From assembly GCA_948467605.1 (NCBI GenBank), contig CAOKET010000018.1, forward strand, positions 1 to 33,995: a DNA stretch of 33,995 bases, given 5' to 3'. Made by a program: the position numbers and the translations under genes. The notes below the pieces were generated by a model. It was not told the origin of the DNA, made no database searches, and was given only the letters and a program-made list of their open reading frames with translations. Origin of the DNA: an uncultured Mycoplasmatota bacterium. GTDB lineage: Bacteria > Bacillota_I > Bacilli_A > RF39 > UBA660. Below are positions 25,849 to 33,995 of the stretch, in pieces; position 1 is the first letter of the stretch, and each line of letters begins with the position of its first letter.

Positions 25849-26832
25849 TTATTTTCTACCTATTTTATCTCTAAAAGCCATATCTGTTTCTATTATATCT
25901 TTAAGTGTATATTTAGGAGTCCAACCTAATATTTCCTTTGCTTTACTATTAGATGCGATTAGTTTTGCTGGATCACCTGCTCTTCTTTCCACATATTCAT
26001 AATTTACATGTCTTATCTTTGATACTTCATCTATTACTTCTTTTACAGTATAACCTTCATTAGAACCTAAATTTACAAGTATTGATTTATTATTTTCTGA
26101 GATGTATTTTGCTCCTAATACATGTGCATATGCTAAATCTGATACATGTATATAATCTCTTACACAAGTTCCATCTTTAGTATCATAATCGTTTCCGTAT
26201 ACTTGCATTTTTTCTCTTATTCCAAGTGCAGTTTGTATAGTTATTGGAACAAGATGAGTTAAATTATCTTTTTCTAATCCTATCTCTAGTGATTTATCTG
26301 CACCAGCAACATTAAAATATCTAAATATACAGTAATTCATTCCATATGCTGCACTAACCCATTTTATCATTTCTTCACATGCTAGTTTAGTTGCTCCATA
26401 TGGGTTAATTGGTTTTGTTCTATCATCTTCACTACAAACTTCGTGAACTGGTTCACCATATACTGCTGCGGTTGATGAGAATACTACATTCTTAATGTTA
26501 AATTCTTTAATAACTTCTAACATTATTCTAAGTCCTTCAACGTTATTATGATAGTATTCAAGAGGCATGGATACACTTTCTGGTACGATTAATTTTGCAG
26601 CAAAATGCATTACAACATCAAATGGTTTTTTTGAACATTCTGCTTCAAATATTCTAACTAAATCTTCTTTTACAGTAATATCTCCTTCATAAAATTTAGC
26701 ATCTTTATGTACTGCTTTTCTTAAACCTGTTGATAAGTTATCTATTACAACTACTTCATTGTTATCTCTTATAAGTTCATATACCGCATGACTTCCAATA
26801 TAACCTGCTCCACCTATTACACAAACTTTCAT
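25849..26832 (-). CDS. galE: UDP-glucose 4-epimerase
   Basis: GalE interconverts UDP-glucose and UDP-galactose (and sometimes the N-acetyl forms) with bound NAD. The 327 residues fit the family. The N-terminal Rossmann motif is GGAGYIGS, followed by DNLSTG. The active-site elements are SSTAAVYGE and YGATK with Tyr145 and Lys149. Later blocks RYFNVAGA, YDTKDGTCVRDYIHV and WTPKY are also typical. The start is one base past the stop of the GT2 gene, so they form one operon. Its product would supply a donor sugar for the neighbouring glycosyltransferases. Confidence 0.96.
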   Translation of the reverse strand: MKVCVIGGAGYIGSHAVYELIRDNNEVVVIDNLSTGLRKAVHKDAKFYEGDITVKEDLVRIFEAECSKKPFDVVMHFAAKLIVPESVSMPLEYYHNNVEGLRIMLEVIKEFNIKNVVFSSTAAVYGEPVHEVCSEDDRTKPINPYGATKLACEEMIKWVSAAYGMNYCIFRYFNVAGADKSLEIGLEKDNLTHLVPITIQTALGIREKMQVYGNDYDTKDGTCVRDYIHVSDLAYAHVLGAKYISENNKSILVNLGSNEGYTVKEVIDEVSKIRHVNYEYVERRAGDPAKLIASNSKAKEILGWTPKYTLKDIIETDMAFRDKIGRK

Positions 26833-26833
26833 T

Positions 26834-27787
26834 TTACTTTTTCCCTTTCAATTTATTTATTTCTTCTGTTTCTTTTATTATATATATTGGTCTTTTTTTA
26901 GTTTCAAGATAAGTCTTTGATAAGTATTGCCCAATTATTCCTGTACAGAATAGTTGTATACCACTTAAGAAAAACATTATACATACCATTGATGGCCAAC
27001 CTGATACAGGGTCCCCAAATGCTATTGTTTTTATGATTATAAATATAACTGCTATAAATGATATGATACAGAATATAATTCCCATAATTGCAGCAATACC
27101 AAGTGGTGCTGTAGAGAATGCTACTATACCTTCTATTGCGTATATAAATAGTTTCCAAAATGACCATTTTGTCTCTCCAGCAACTCGCTCTACATTTTCA
27201 AATTCTATCCATTTAGTATTAAATCCAACGAAACTAAATAGCCCTTTAGAATATCTATTATATTCTCCTAGAGATACTATTGAATCTACAACTTGTCTAG
27301 TCATTAATCTATAATCTCTAGCACCATCTACCATTTCTATTTTTGACATTTTGTTTATTATTTTATAGAACATTCTTGCAAAAAAACTTCTAATTGGTGG
27401 TTCTCCTTTTCTAGTAACTCTTCTTGTTCCAACACTATCATATCCTTCTTCTACTATAAGTCTATACATTTCTGGCAAAAGTGATGGTGGGTCTTGAAGA
27501 TCTACATCCATTAAAGTCACATAGTCTCCTGTTGCATTTTCAAGTCCAGCATACATTGCTGCTTCTTTACCAAAATTACGTGAAAAAGATATATATCTTA
27601 CTCTTTTATCTTTTTTACTTAAGTCTCTTAATATATCTAATGTTTTATCTTTTGAACCATCATTTACAAATAAGTATTCAAAATCTACTTTCTTCATTTC
27701 ATCAGAAACTTTTATTATTTCTTGATAGAATAGTGGCAATGATTCTTGTTCATTATAACAAGGTACTATTACTGTTATCTTATTCAT
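26834..27787 (-). CDS. GT2 glycosyltransferase, GtrB/DPM1-like, with two membrane helices
   Basis: This is a polyprenyl-phosphate sugar transferase type: a cytoplasmic GT2 domain (VIVPCYNEQESL, NDGSKDKT, DVDLQDPP, with the MVDGARDYRLM acceptor loop) followed by two membrane helices (about 230-295). Such enzymes move a sugar from a nucleotide donor to undecaprenyl phosphate. The 20 residues before MNKITVIVPCYNEQ are not part of the family; AAAGGAGTAATTTAT precedes the internal ATG at 27787, so 317 residues are chosen. It is coupled to galE by one base. The upstream gap may carry a regulatory RNA. Confidence 0.93.
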   Translation of the reverse strand: MNKITVIVPCYNEQESLPLFYQEIIKVSDEMKKVDFEYLFVNDGSKDKTLDILRDLSKKDKRVRYISFSRNFGKEAAMYAGLENATGDYVTLMDVDLQDPPSLLPEMYRLIVEEGYDSVGTRRVTRKGEPPIRSFFARMFYKIINKMSKIEMVDGARDYRLMTRQVVDSIVSLGEYNRYSKGLFSFVGFNTKWIEFENVERVAGETKWSFWKLFIYAIEGIVAFSTAPLGIAAIMGIIFCIISFIAVIFIIIKTIAFGDPVSGWPSMVCIMFFLSGIQLFCTGIIGQYLSKTYLETKKRPIYIIKETEEINKLKGKK

Positions 27788-27799
27788 ATAAATTACTCC

Positions 27800-27960
27800 T
27801 TTATAACAAAAACAAAATTTATAAATATATTTCGCATTAAACTTCACGATTTGATTTTTCTTTCCTCGTTACCTGCCTGGTTCATAGGCTTATACATAGG
27901 TAGTCGCTACTGTATTCATTTATTCATATAATTTATTTTTGTTTTGTTTGTTATACTAAT
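27800..27960 (-). promoter_or_regulatory. Candidate structured leader RNA before the GT2-galE genes
   Basis: The minus strand has a compact fold at 27871-27901: TACCT with AGGTA and GCCT with AGGC stack into a two-part stem with an 8-base bulge and a 7-base loop (ATGAACC). A flanking CG pair is added across an internal loop. It sits inside an imperfect AT-rich helix formed by about 27929-27957 and 27802-27829, with 8- and 7-bp uninterrupted parts. Base content here is richer in G/C than the flanks. The segment lies 13-173 bases ahead of the GT2 start. No known riboswitch class is recognised; the fold is inferred by eye and the AT-rich helix could be chance. Confidence 0.4.
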
Positions 27961-28265
27961 ATCTATTCATATATATTTTTATTTTCTCATACATTATATT
28001 CTAATTATCTTATTATCTCTGATAGTGTTACATCTTATATTTTTTTCTAATGTATGATTTTTGATATCTTTTTTGTATTTAGATGTTCTGTTGATATTAT
28101 ATCATTGTTTTTCTGTTATTTGTTTAGTTATATTATTAATTATACATAAATCTTGTACAACCAAGTGTCTTATTTATTAACATAATTATCTCCCACTCTA
28201 CTTAGTGAGTTAATTATGCAATGGAAACATCTGTTTATAAATATATTTTTTAGTGAGCTTTCCTA
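27961..28265. other. Gap between the GtrA-fusion and GT2 genes, with inverted repeats
   Basis: No reading frame of useful length was found. The T-rich plus strand contains a 10-bp inverted repeat, TCATACATTA at 27987-27996 and TAATGTATGA at 28048-28057, which could close a 51-base loop. A hairpin follows at 28181-28218 (CATAATTA/TAATTATG with an inner CTCACT/AGTGGG helix). CTCACTAA occurs twice on the minus strand (near 28206 and 28253), suggesting short direct repeats. The hairpin is placed like a terminator for the upstream gene but lacks a T run. A promoter for the GT2 gene is expected here but none is clear. Confidence 0.4.
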
Positions 28266-30641
28266 TTATAAAAAATTAACTATAAATTGTAAAACTGTCA
28301 TATAACTTACAAATAGACATGTATATATAACAATTTTATCTAATGTTTCTTCTTTTAGAGACATTTTGTTTTTTATAACATTGCTTAATAATATAAATAT
28401 AAGTGGTAATATAGGTAGGAAGTATCTTCCTTGAACACCATATATTATATCTGTACCAAATCTAGTCCATTGTATAAATATACTTGTAAATATAAGTGCT
28501 ATTATAAGTAGTATTATAAATAACATTATAGTATTTATTAATTTTTTATTAATCTTTTTAGTATTTTCATTAAATATTATTATAAATGATACAATGATTA
28601 AACTTACTGGTACTAGGGTATCATTAACAATTACTTCATTCCATAATAGATATTTACCAAATCCTTGTAGAAATAAATCTATTCCCTTAACTTCTATTGA
28701 ATGTATGAATATTTGAAGGTACTTATATGGATTAGATAAAATGAATGATATTTGATCTTTGGATTTACCAAATGTATATACATCTAGGTAAGTATTTGCT
28801 ATTTTTAACCATATAATGTTTATTGTAAGTAATACTAAAATCATAATTGATAGTTTTATTACCATATCCTTATTACTCTTAAATTTCTCTTTAGGTATTA
28901 ATAGTAATAATCCTATTAATGGTATATAAACTAATTTAGAAAATGCTATAAAGATACCTAATGCTAGTAATATAATATAGTCTTTTATACTCATTTTTTT
29001 ATTCTTATCGATAATGTCTAATATATATGCTAGGAAATAATATGAAACTGCAATTAATATTCCATCTCCTGATAAAGTAGTAAATCCTTCTATAGCAATT
29101 GGTATAAATGCTAATAAAAATATTAATTTTTTTAAATATGGCATTTTCTTTATTGCTAGGTATAAGATTGATATACACGCTATCAGATTAAATATTCTAC
29201 CTATATAAAATATAATAAGCGAGTTGTTTGTAAATACTTTACCAGTTGTAACTCCTATTACTTGGGGTAAGTATTGAACGGGTGAGTAAACTGCCATGGT
29301 ACCATTTTCAACAAATTGTTTATCTGAATAATCTATTATAGAGGGCTTATTTTTAATCATATGTGCATAGTTAAAATCAGTCACCCACGGAACGTTTAAT
29401 ATAGCACCACTAGGCAATACATAGCCAGTTTTATTTTCCTCAATTTGTGATGTAAAGCCACCTTCTGTTATTTCAAATACTCTATACCAATGATATCTCT
29501 CATCATGAGCGTTAGTCGGTGGAATAAGGATTAAATACATTAAATATATAGGTATCGCTAAAATTAAGAACTTGTTTTGCAAACTAATATTTTTGTATTT
29601 AGACATTATATACATTAATACTAAATATGTAGCAGTAATTCCTGCTATTACAAAATATAGTACTATGAATTTAAAACTTGTACTATAAACGATTACTACA
29701 TCTAATGAACCTTTTTGTTCTTTATCATTTATATAAAAACCACTTCCAAATTCATCACTATATGTAGGTGCAAATGAAGTATCATCCCCTAAGTATGTTA
29801 TACTTAATGTGTATTCTCCTTTAGATAGTTTATCAATATCAAGTTTATATTTTAAATTATATATATAGTTTTCATTTATTTTTTTATCAATAACAATATT
29901 ATCGTTGTTATCAATTACTTGTATTACATAATCGTTACCATCATTATCACCATACGTATTAAAATGTATATACATATATTTTGGATTGTCTTCATCTATT
30001 ATAATTTTTTGCTTTAACGTATCTAAGTGTGATATTTCAACTGATTCTTTTCCAAGGAAAATTGATAAATTACTGTTATCAACTTTACCAACTGACGCTA
30101 GGTGCATGATGTATCCATTTTCATTTATGTCGTATCTATATAGCATTATACTTATTATAGTTATTATAACAGCAAGTATTATTATTGGACTTATTATTTT
30201 TTTAGTATTAAATTTTTTTTTATTATTGAATATAAATAGTTTACTAAAAATATAGTTAAGAACTATTACTATAACATTAATAATTATCTTTGCTAGTATC
30301 TCTAATATAAATAATTTTTCAATAAATAGATATAGTAGTATAAATTCTATTACTAATGTTATTACTCTTGCACTCATAAATGAGATTGTTTCTCTTAGTA
30401 AGTCTTTTTTACTAGTAGTTTTACTTTCAAATACCCAAATTTTATTAGTAATATATGCAAATATAACAACTATAATCCACGCTATTACATTTGATATTTG
30501 GTATTCTATTTTAAATAATGTATTTAATACAAAAAATATTATTATATTTAAAAGTGTCGATAGTCCACCAAAGAATAAGTATAATATTTGGCTTTTGTAC
30601 TTATAAAATAATGGTTTTAATTTTTCTATTGTATTTTTCAT
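28266..30641 (-). CDS. GtrA-DUF2142 fusion membrane glycosylation protein
   Basis: The 791 residues combine two families. Residues 1-140 are GtrA-like: four membrane helices with FFGGLSTLLNIIIFF and AYITNKIWVFES, as in proteins that flip lipid-linked sugars. After a helix at about 150 there is an extracellular beta-rich part (about 170-315). The rest (about 320-791) is a DUF2142-type polytopic membrane protein with PPTNAHDERYHWYRVFEI and GVQGRYFLPILPL, typical of GT-C-like glycosyltransferases. Together these suggest one protein that both flips and transfers a polyprenyl-linked sugar; that is inference. It lies 7 bases downstream of the GT2 gene at 30649, in the same operon. Confidence 0.88.
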   Translation of the reverse strand: MKNTIEKLKPLFYKYKSQILYLFFGGLSTLLNIIIFFVLNTLFKIEYQISNVIAWIIVVIFAYITNKIWVFESKTTSKKDLLRETISFMSARVITLVIEFILLYLFIEKLFILEILAKIIINVIVIVLNYIFSKLFIFNNKKKFNTKKIISPIIILAVIITIISIMLYRYDINENGYIMHLASVGKVDNSNLSIFLGKESVEISHLDTLKQKIIIDEDNPKYMYIHFNTYGDNDGNDYVIQVIDNNDNIVIDKKINENYIYNLKYKLDIDKLSKGEYTLSITYLGDDTSFAPTYSDEFGSGFYINDKEQKGSLDVVIVYSTSFKFIVLYFVIAGITATYLVLMYIMSKYKNISLQNKFLILAIPIYLMYLILIPPTNAHDERYHWYRVFEITEGGFTSQIEENKTGYVLPSGAILNVPWVTDFNYAHMIKNKPSIIDYSDKQFVENGTMAVYSPVQYLPQVIGVTTGKVFTNNSLIIFYIGRIFNLIACISILYLAIKKMPYLKKLIFLLAFIPIAIEGFTTLSGDGILIAVSYYFLAYILDIIDKNKKMSIKDYIILLALGIFIAFSKLVYIPLIGLLLLIPKEKFKSNKDMVIKLSIMILVLLTINIIWLKIANTYLDVYTFGKSKDQISFILSNPYKYLQIFIHSIEVKGIDLFLQGFGKYLLWNEVIVNDTLVPVSLIIVSFIIIFNENTKKINKKLINTIMLFIILLIIALIFTSIFIQWTRFGTDIIYGVQGRYFLPILPLIFILLSNVIKNKMSLKEETLDKIVIYTCLFVSYMTVLQFIVNFL

Positions 30642-30648
30642 ATATTAC

Positions 30649-31593
30649 CTACTTTGTATTTTTTAGTTGATTTTCTCTATCATTAAAGTTTATATAATTT
30701 AATTCAAAGTTTCTTCTGTCAATTTTGTTCATATTATCTAATATAAGTCCACCAAAGAATGATTGTATAGACATAAGTAAAAATATACAACTAGCAATAA
30801 ATGAAGGGAATCTAGGTACTAGACCTGTACTAACATAATCAATAATTACTGGAATTAAGAAAAGTATTGCTATTAGTAATAGTACTAAAGATACAAGACT
30901 AAAGAAATGAAATGGTTTATAGTTTTTATAAAGATTAACTATTGTTCCTATAACTTTAGCACCATCGGAATATGTATCTAGTTTAGAAACGCTTCCTTCT
31001 GGACGATCTCTATATTCTATTATTACATTTTTTGTTTTTAGATTTTTATCTAAAGAATGAATTGTCATTTCTGTTTCTATTTCAAAATTCTTAGATAGTA
31101 CTGGAAATGTTTTTACAAACTTATAACTGAATGCTCTATATCCAGTCATTATGTCTTTTATATCTCCTTTAAATAAAAGATTTATAAGTCCTTTTACTAA
31201 CTTATTTCCAAAGTTGTGAAATGGTCTTTTATTTTCTGTAAAATACGTACTAGATAGTCTATCCCCTATTACCATATCACAGTTTTCTTTTAAAACTCCA
31301 TCACATAATTCTTTTGCATAACTACTTGGATATGTGTTATCACCATCTACCATTAGATAGACACTAGCATCTATTTCTCTAAACATGGTTCTTATGACAT
31401 TTCCTTTTCCTTGTCTTGTTTCATATCTTACAATAGCGCCTGCCTTACGTGCTATCTCATCTGTTCCATCAGTTGAATTATTATCATATACATATATAGT
31501 AGCATTTGGCAATTCTTTTTTAAAATCCTTAACTACTGTTTCAATTGTTTTACTTTCATTATAACATGGTATTAATACCGCAATTTTATCCAT
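30649..31593 (-). CDS. GT2 glycosyltransferase (DPM-like) with membrane helices
   Basis: The 314-residue protein has a GT2 core (VLIPCYNESKTI, DNNSTDGT, MVDGDNTYP, then DIMTGYRAFS and a Gly-Ser-Lys region EGSVSKLDTYSDG) and two C-terminal membrane helices. This suits a polyprenyl-phosphate sugar synthase. AGGAGG five bases before ATG fixes the start. It follows the GtrII-like gene by 34 bases and precedes the GtrA fusion by 7, so the three are likely one operon. The second GT2 gene (26834) is diverged and longer at the C-terminus, so the two probably handle different sugars. Confidence 0.93.
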   Translation of the reverse strand: MDKIAVLIPCYNESKTIETVVKDFKKELPNATIYVYDNNSTDGTDEIARKAGAIVRYETRQGKGNVIRTMFREIDASVYLMVDGDNTYPSSYAKELCDGVLKENCDMVIGDRLSSTYFTENKRPFHNFGNKLVKGLINLLFKGDIKDIMTGYRAFSYKFVKTFPVLSKNFEIETEMTIHSLDKNLKTKNVIIEYRDRPEGSVSKLDTYSDGAKVIGTIVNLYKNYKPFHFFSLVSLVLLLIAILFLIPVIIDYVSTGLVPRFPSFIASCIFLLMSIQSFFGGLILDNMNKIDRRNFELNYINFNDRENQLKNTK

Positions 31594-31627
31594 AACTTCC
31601 TCCTACATAACTAAATTATAACATATT

Positions 31628-33073
31628 TTAATAAATACACATATATAAAGTATCTTTATCGAACTTAAATTGTTCTAAATCTAGTTCATTCCAATTGTTT
31701 TTAGAACAATATTCTATAAATTCTTCTGTTGGTTTTATAAACTCATAAGGTTTATCTGAATAGTAATTTATAATATCTTGTAGTGACCATTCAAATACAA
31801 ATGCTCTTACATTTACATCCCCAGATGTAGTTTCAACTCCATCAACTGTGTATCTAATTCCCTGATCATTTGAAACTGCAATTTTTGTAATTTTAGTATT
31901 ATTAATAAGTTCATAATTTTTTATTTCACTAATTATTATTTTTGCTTCTTGATTATTGATTTTATTTATAAAATAATGGTCATTTCTAATACTATACCAT
32001 CCTATAAGTTGTATTACAAATGATAAAATAGTTACGCCTAATATAATGTATATATATTTATCATTTCCATTATTTAATGAAATATAAGTTAGACATAGTA
32101 TTCCAAAAAGCATTCCCATAGAAATATTACTTCTTGGTACTATCCATACTGTATCATATCTTACTAAAAATTGAGGTGCTACTGAAAAAAGTATAACCAT
32201 AATAATTAGATATATAGTTAGTATAATATTTTTCTTGTTATTTGTTTTAATTGAGTGAAATATTATTAGTATTGTAATTAATAGTATTATTAAAGCAAAG
32301 TAGTATTTTGGATATACATATGAAGTATTTATTATTAATCTAATTGTTCCAAGAAAAACATTTTTTATAGTTTGTATTAAGTTATATCCAGTTGTTGAAA
32401 CTCTTGCTAAGCCATATATTTTAGTTATTATAAGGCTTATTAGTGATACACCACCATATATTGATATACAAATTACATTTTGTATTATAAACTGTTTTAT
32501 ACTCTTATAATTTATCATAATATAAAATACTGATAATGCTATAAAACAACCAATTACTCCTTGATATGAAGATACACTAATAAATGCAAATAGTATTGAT
32601 AAAATTAAGTATTTAATTTTATTTAAATCAAAGAATTTAGTAATGTTTGTATATGCTAAAATACTCATTAGTATTGCAAAACTCATTATTCCTGTATATT
32701 CTGGAAAAAGATAAAATTCAAATATAAATGGACTATAAATAATGATTGTTGATATTAAATATGAAAATTTATTATTAATATATTTTTCTATATTTTTATT
32801 TAATATTATATTTGATACAAATAATGATATAAGAGATATTATAAGTGATATAAACTTAATTGACTTACAACTTATATTTATTAATTCACATACTTTTAAA
32901 AACATCGTCATTATAAATCTTCCATTTAATAAATACCAATGGGCATTTTTGCTTATGTCAAGTTCAAAGCCATATGTGTCTAATGCAAAGTGTTCATTTT
33001 TAAACATAAAGAATATAATCAATGTAATAATAATTGATAGTATTATGGTTAAGTTTACTTTTATCTTTTTCAA
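31628..33073 (-). CDS. GtrII-like glucosyltransferase membrane protein
   Basis: This is a multi-pass membrane protein (about ten helices) of the glucosyltransferase GtrII type. Marks are a DTYGFELDISKNAHWYLLNGR loop with acidic residues near the N-terminus, SSYQGVIGCFIAL in the middle, and VPRSNISMGML later. A soluble C-terminal part of about 100 residues follows. GtrII proteins transfer glucose from a lipid carrier to a surface polymer outside the cell. The longest frame starts with GTG at 33082, but that overlaps the AGGTGAT site. The TTG at 33073 has the four-base spacing seen for other genes, giving 481 residues. It heads the GtrII-GT2-GtrA unit. Confidence 0.85.
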   Translation of the reverse strand: MKKIKVNLTIILSIIITLIIFFMFKNEHFALDTYGFELDISKNAHWYLLNGRFIMTMFLKVCELINISCKSIKFISLIISLISLFVSNIILNKNIEKYINNKFSYLISTIIIYSPFIFEFYLFPEYTGIMSFAILMSILAYTNITKFFDLNKIKYLILSILFAFISVSSYQGVIGCFIALSVFYIMINYKSIKQFIIQNVICISIYGGVSLISLIITKIYGLARVSTTGYNLIQTIKNVFLGTIRLIINTSYVYPKYYFALIILLITILIIFHSIKTNNKKNIILTIYLIIMVILFSVAPQFLVRYDTVWIVPRSNISMGMLFGILCLTYISLNNGNDKYIYIILGVTILSFVIQLIGWYSIRNDHYFINKINNQEAKIIISEIKNYELINNTKITKIAVSNDQGIRYTVDGVETTSGDVNVRAFVFEWSLQDIINYYSDKPYEFIKPTEEFIEYCSKNNWNELDLEQFKFDKDTLYMCIY

Positions 33074-33228
33074 AATAATCACCTAATAAATGTATATCAT
33101 AATTTATTAAAAAATAAAAGAGAAATTTATAATTTATAGAATTATCATGTACAAATTAAATAGTATTTTAACAAGTATAAATATTTATTTAACATAGTAT
33201 TTACTTAATATATTTACATTATTTAAAT

Positions 33229-33253
33229 AAAAAATTACAAAATTTTTTTGTAA
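33229..33253 (-). terminator. Terminator of the right-edge surface gene
   Basis: On the minus strand TTACAAAA and TTTTGTAA pair across a 3-base loop, followed by six T. It lies 27 bases past the stop at 33280 and separates that gene from the GtrII unit. Confidence 0.75.
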
Positions 33254-33279
33254 CTTTTATATTACTAACTATTTATTTG

Positions 33280-33995
33280 TTATTTTATATTAGACTTTAG
33301 AGTAACTATTACTGGACGAACGCCTGATATTGAACCCCATTCATGGCCAGCGGTATTAGCATAATTATTATCATCATAATACCAAATATTGTTCCCTACA
33401 TAATATACTCCTGTACTATTTCCAGTATATTCATCCATTGTCCAATAATGATTTGGGGCAAATCCTAACCACTCTGGTACATTTGAATATTGTGTTGATA
33501 AATTTATATTAATATATTCATTTTTGGTTGAAGAACAGTTATTATTATTATCTGAAGCATTTACTATATTACATATTTCTTGATTGGTTATTAGCCTTAT
33601 AGAGTTTATAGAAGTTCCTCCACTTGCTGTTAAACTATTATTTATATATGTTTTTACACTACCATCTATAAACTTCTTTATTGTAGAATCCTCAGTTACT
33701 GTTGTTCCGTTTGCTTCATACATATTACATCCGTAACCAGGATCAGTACAATATGAATTATTTTCTGTTGTTCTTGCTCCTGCCTCATCGAATGCTATTT
33801 TATACTCGTCTCGTACTAGTGTCCAACCAGATGCATCATTTTTTATGTTAGAAGATGCAAATAATGTTACTGTATCCTTACTACTATCACTTGTTTCTAT
33901 TACATACCAAGTAGTATTATCTTTTAATGTAACAGAGTCACCTATATTATATGATTTTACTGTTGGTACTTCTGGTGTAACACTTCCATCATTTT
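33280..33995 (-). CDS. Partial surface/pilin-like protein (C-terminal region; start outside window)
   Basis: The frame is open from the right edge to the stop at 33280, about 238 codons, with no stop on the way. The ATG at 33723 is internal: the frame continues upstream through NIGDSVTLKDNTTWYVIE and ASGWTLVRDEYKIAFDEAG. The C-terminus WGSISGVRPVIVTLKS, with YWTMDEY before it, is the kind seen in extracellular modules of prepilin-like and other surface proteins in low-GC gut bacteria. Paired Cys (SYCT, GCNMY; ICNIV, NNCSS) suggest disulfides. A decayed paralogue is at 24088. No membrane anchor or signal peptide can be judged because the N-terminus is missing. Confidence 0.85.
   Translation of the reverse strand, partial: NDGSVTPEVPTVKSYNIGDSVTLKDNTTWYVIETSDSSKDTVTLFASSNIKNDASGWTLVRDEYKIAFDEAGARTTENNSYCTDPGYGCNMYEANGTTVTEDSTIKKFIDGSVKTYINNSLTASGGTSINSIRLITNQEICNIVNASDNNNNCSSTKNEYININLSTQYSNVPEWLGFAPNHYWTMDEYTGNSTGVYYVGNNIWYYDDNNYANTAGHEWGSISGVRPVIVTLKSNIK

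Noticed and set aside
27781..28265. A known riboswitch class before the GT2 gene
   Set aside because: I compared remembered conserved cores (c-di-GMP, c-di-AMP, SAM, preQ1, glmS, purine, ZTP and others) and none fits; only a generic structured leader is claimed.
1..33995. Mycoplasma-type genetic code (TGA as Trp)
   Set aside because: Tryptophans in the core genes use TGG and no gene needs TGA read-through.
1..33995. CRISPR array or prophage
   Set aside because: No regularly spaced direct repeats, cas genes, integrase or phage structural genes were seen.

Overview
This window is a low-GC, AT-rich stretch of a Bacillota chromosome. It looks like a Bacilli-type lineage, possibly one of the uncultured gut groups near the Mollicutes. 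The signs are RecU, GpsB, YuiD-type DUF212, a RodZ/YmfM-like protein, a type B RNase P RNA, a Gram-positive LexA box at recA, and 'AGGTGAT'-type ribosome binding sites. Tryptophans are encoded by TGG and no in-frame TGA is needed, so the code appears standard. Species cannot be named from the sequence alone.

Layout. (1) 1-7.9 kb is a core cell-cycle and repair block. On the minus strand lie gpsB, the RNase P RNA gene, rodZ-like, pgsA and recA, plus an unlisted 38-codon gene. On the plus strand lie recU and a class A penicillin-binding protein (ponA/pbp1A), ending at a bidirectional terminator shared with holA. (2) 8.0-12.4 kb holds a CmpB-like membrane protein, a tandem pair of ABC half-exporters with one intact and one degenerate ATP site, and a DUF4186 gene. 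(3) 12.4-15.3 kb holds a radical SAM protein of the SPL type coupled by a 4-base overlap to an unrecognised 462-residue protein, then a frameshifted gene. (4) 15.4-17.1 kb holds an S51-type peptidase, a nucleosidase and tRNA-Lys(CUU). (5) 17.2-20.0 kb is a two-gene operon of unrecognised proteins; the first contains a RelE-like segment. (6) 20.0-24.0 kb is a cell-wall operon: YuiD-like, alpha/beta hydrolase, membrane-anchored MurF-like ligase, Ddl. (7) 24.1-34.0 kb is a surface and glycosylation region: a decayed surface/pilin-like gene, an Rpn-type nuclease, galE, two GT2 transferases, a GtrA-DUF2142 fusion, a GtrII-like glucosyltransferase, and the C-terminal part of an intact paralogue of the decayed gene running off the right end.

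How the genes may work together. gpsB, ponA, Ddl and MurF are all peptidoglycan genes. galE, the two GT2 enzymes, the GtrA fusion and GtrII form a coherent set for making and transferring lipid-linked sugars to a cell-surface acceptor. The flanking surface-protein genes are possible but unproven acceptors.

The most open items are the radical SAM/462-residue pair, the 354/587-residue pair, the MurF-like ligase whose substrate-binding domain is replaced by membrane helices, and a 478-base gap before the GT2-galE genes with signs of a structured leader RNA. Several starts were moved from the longest reading frame to the codon that sits about 4 bases after GGTGA(T).
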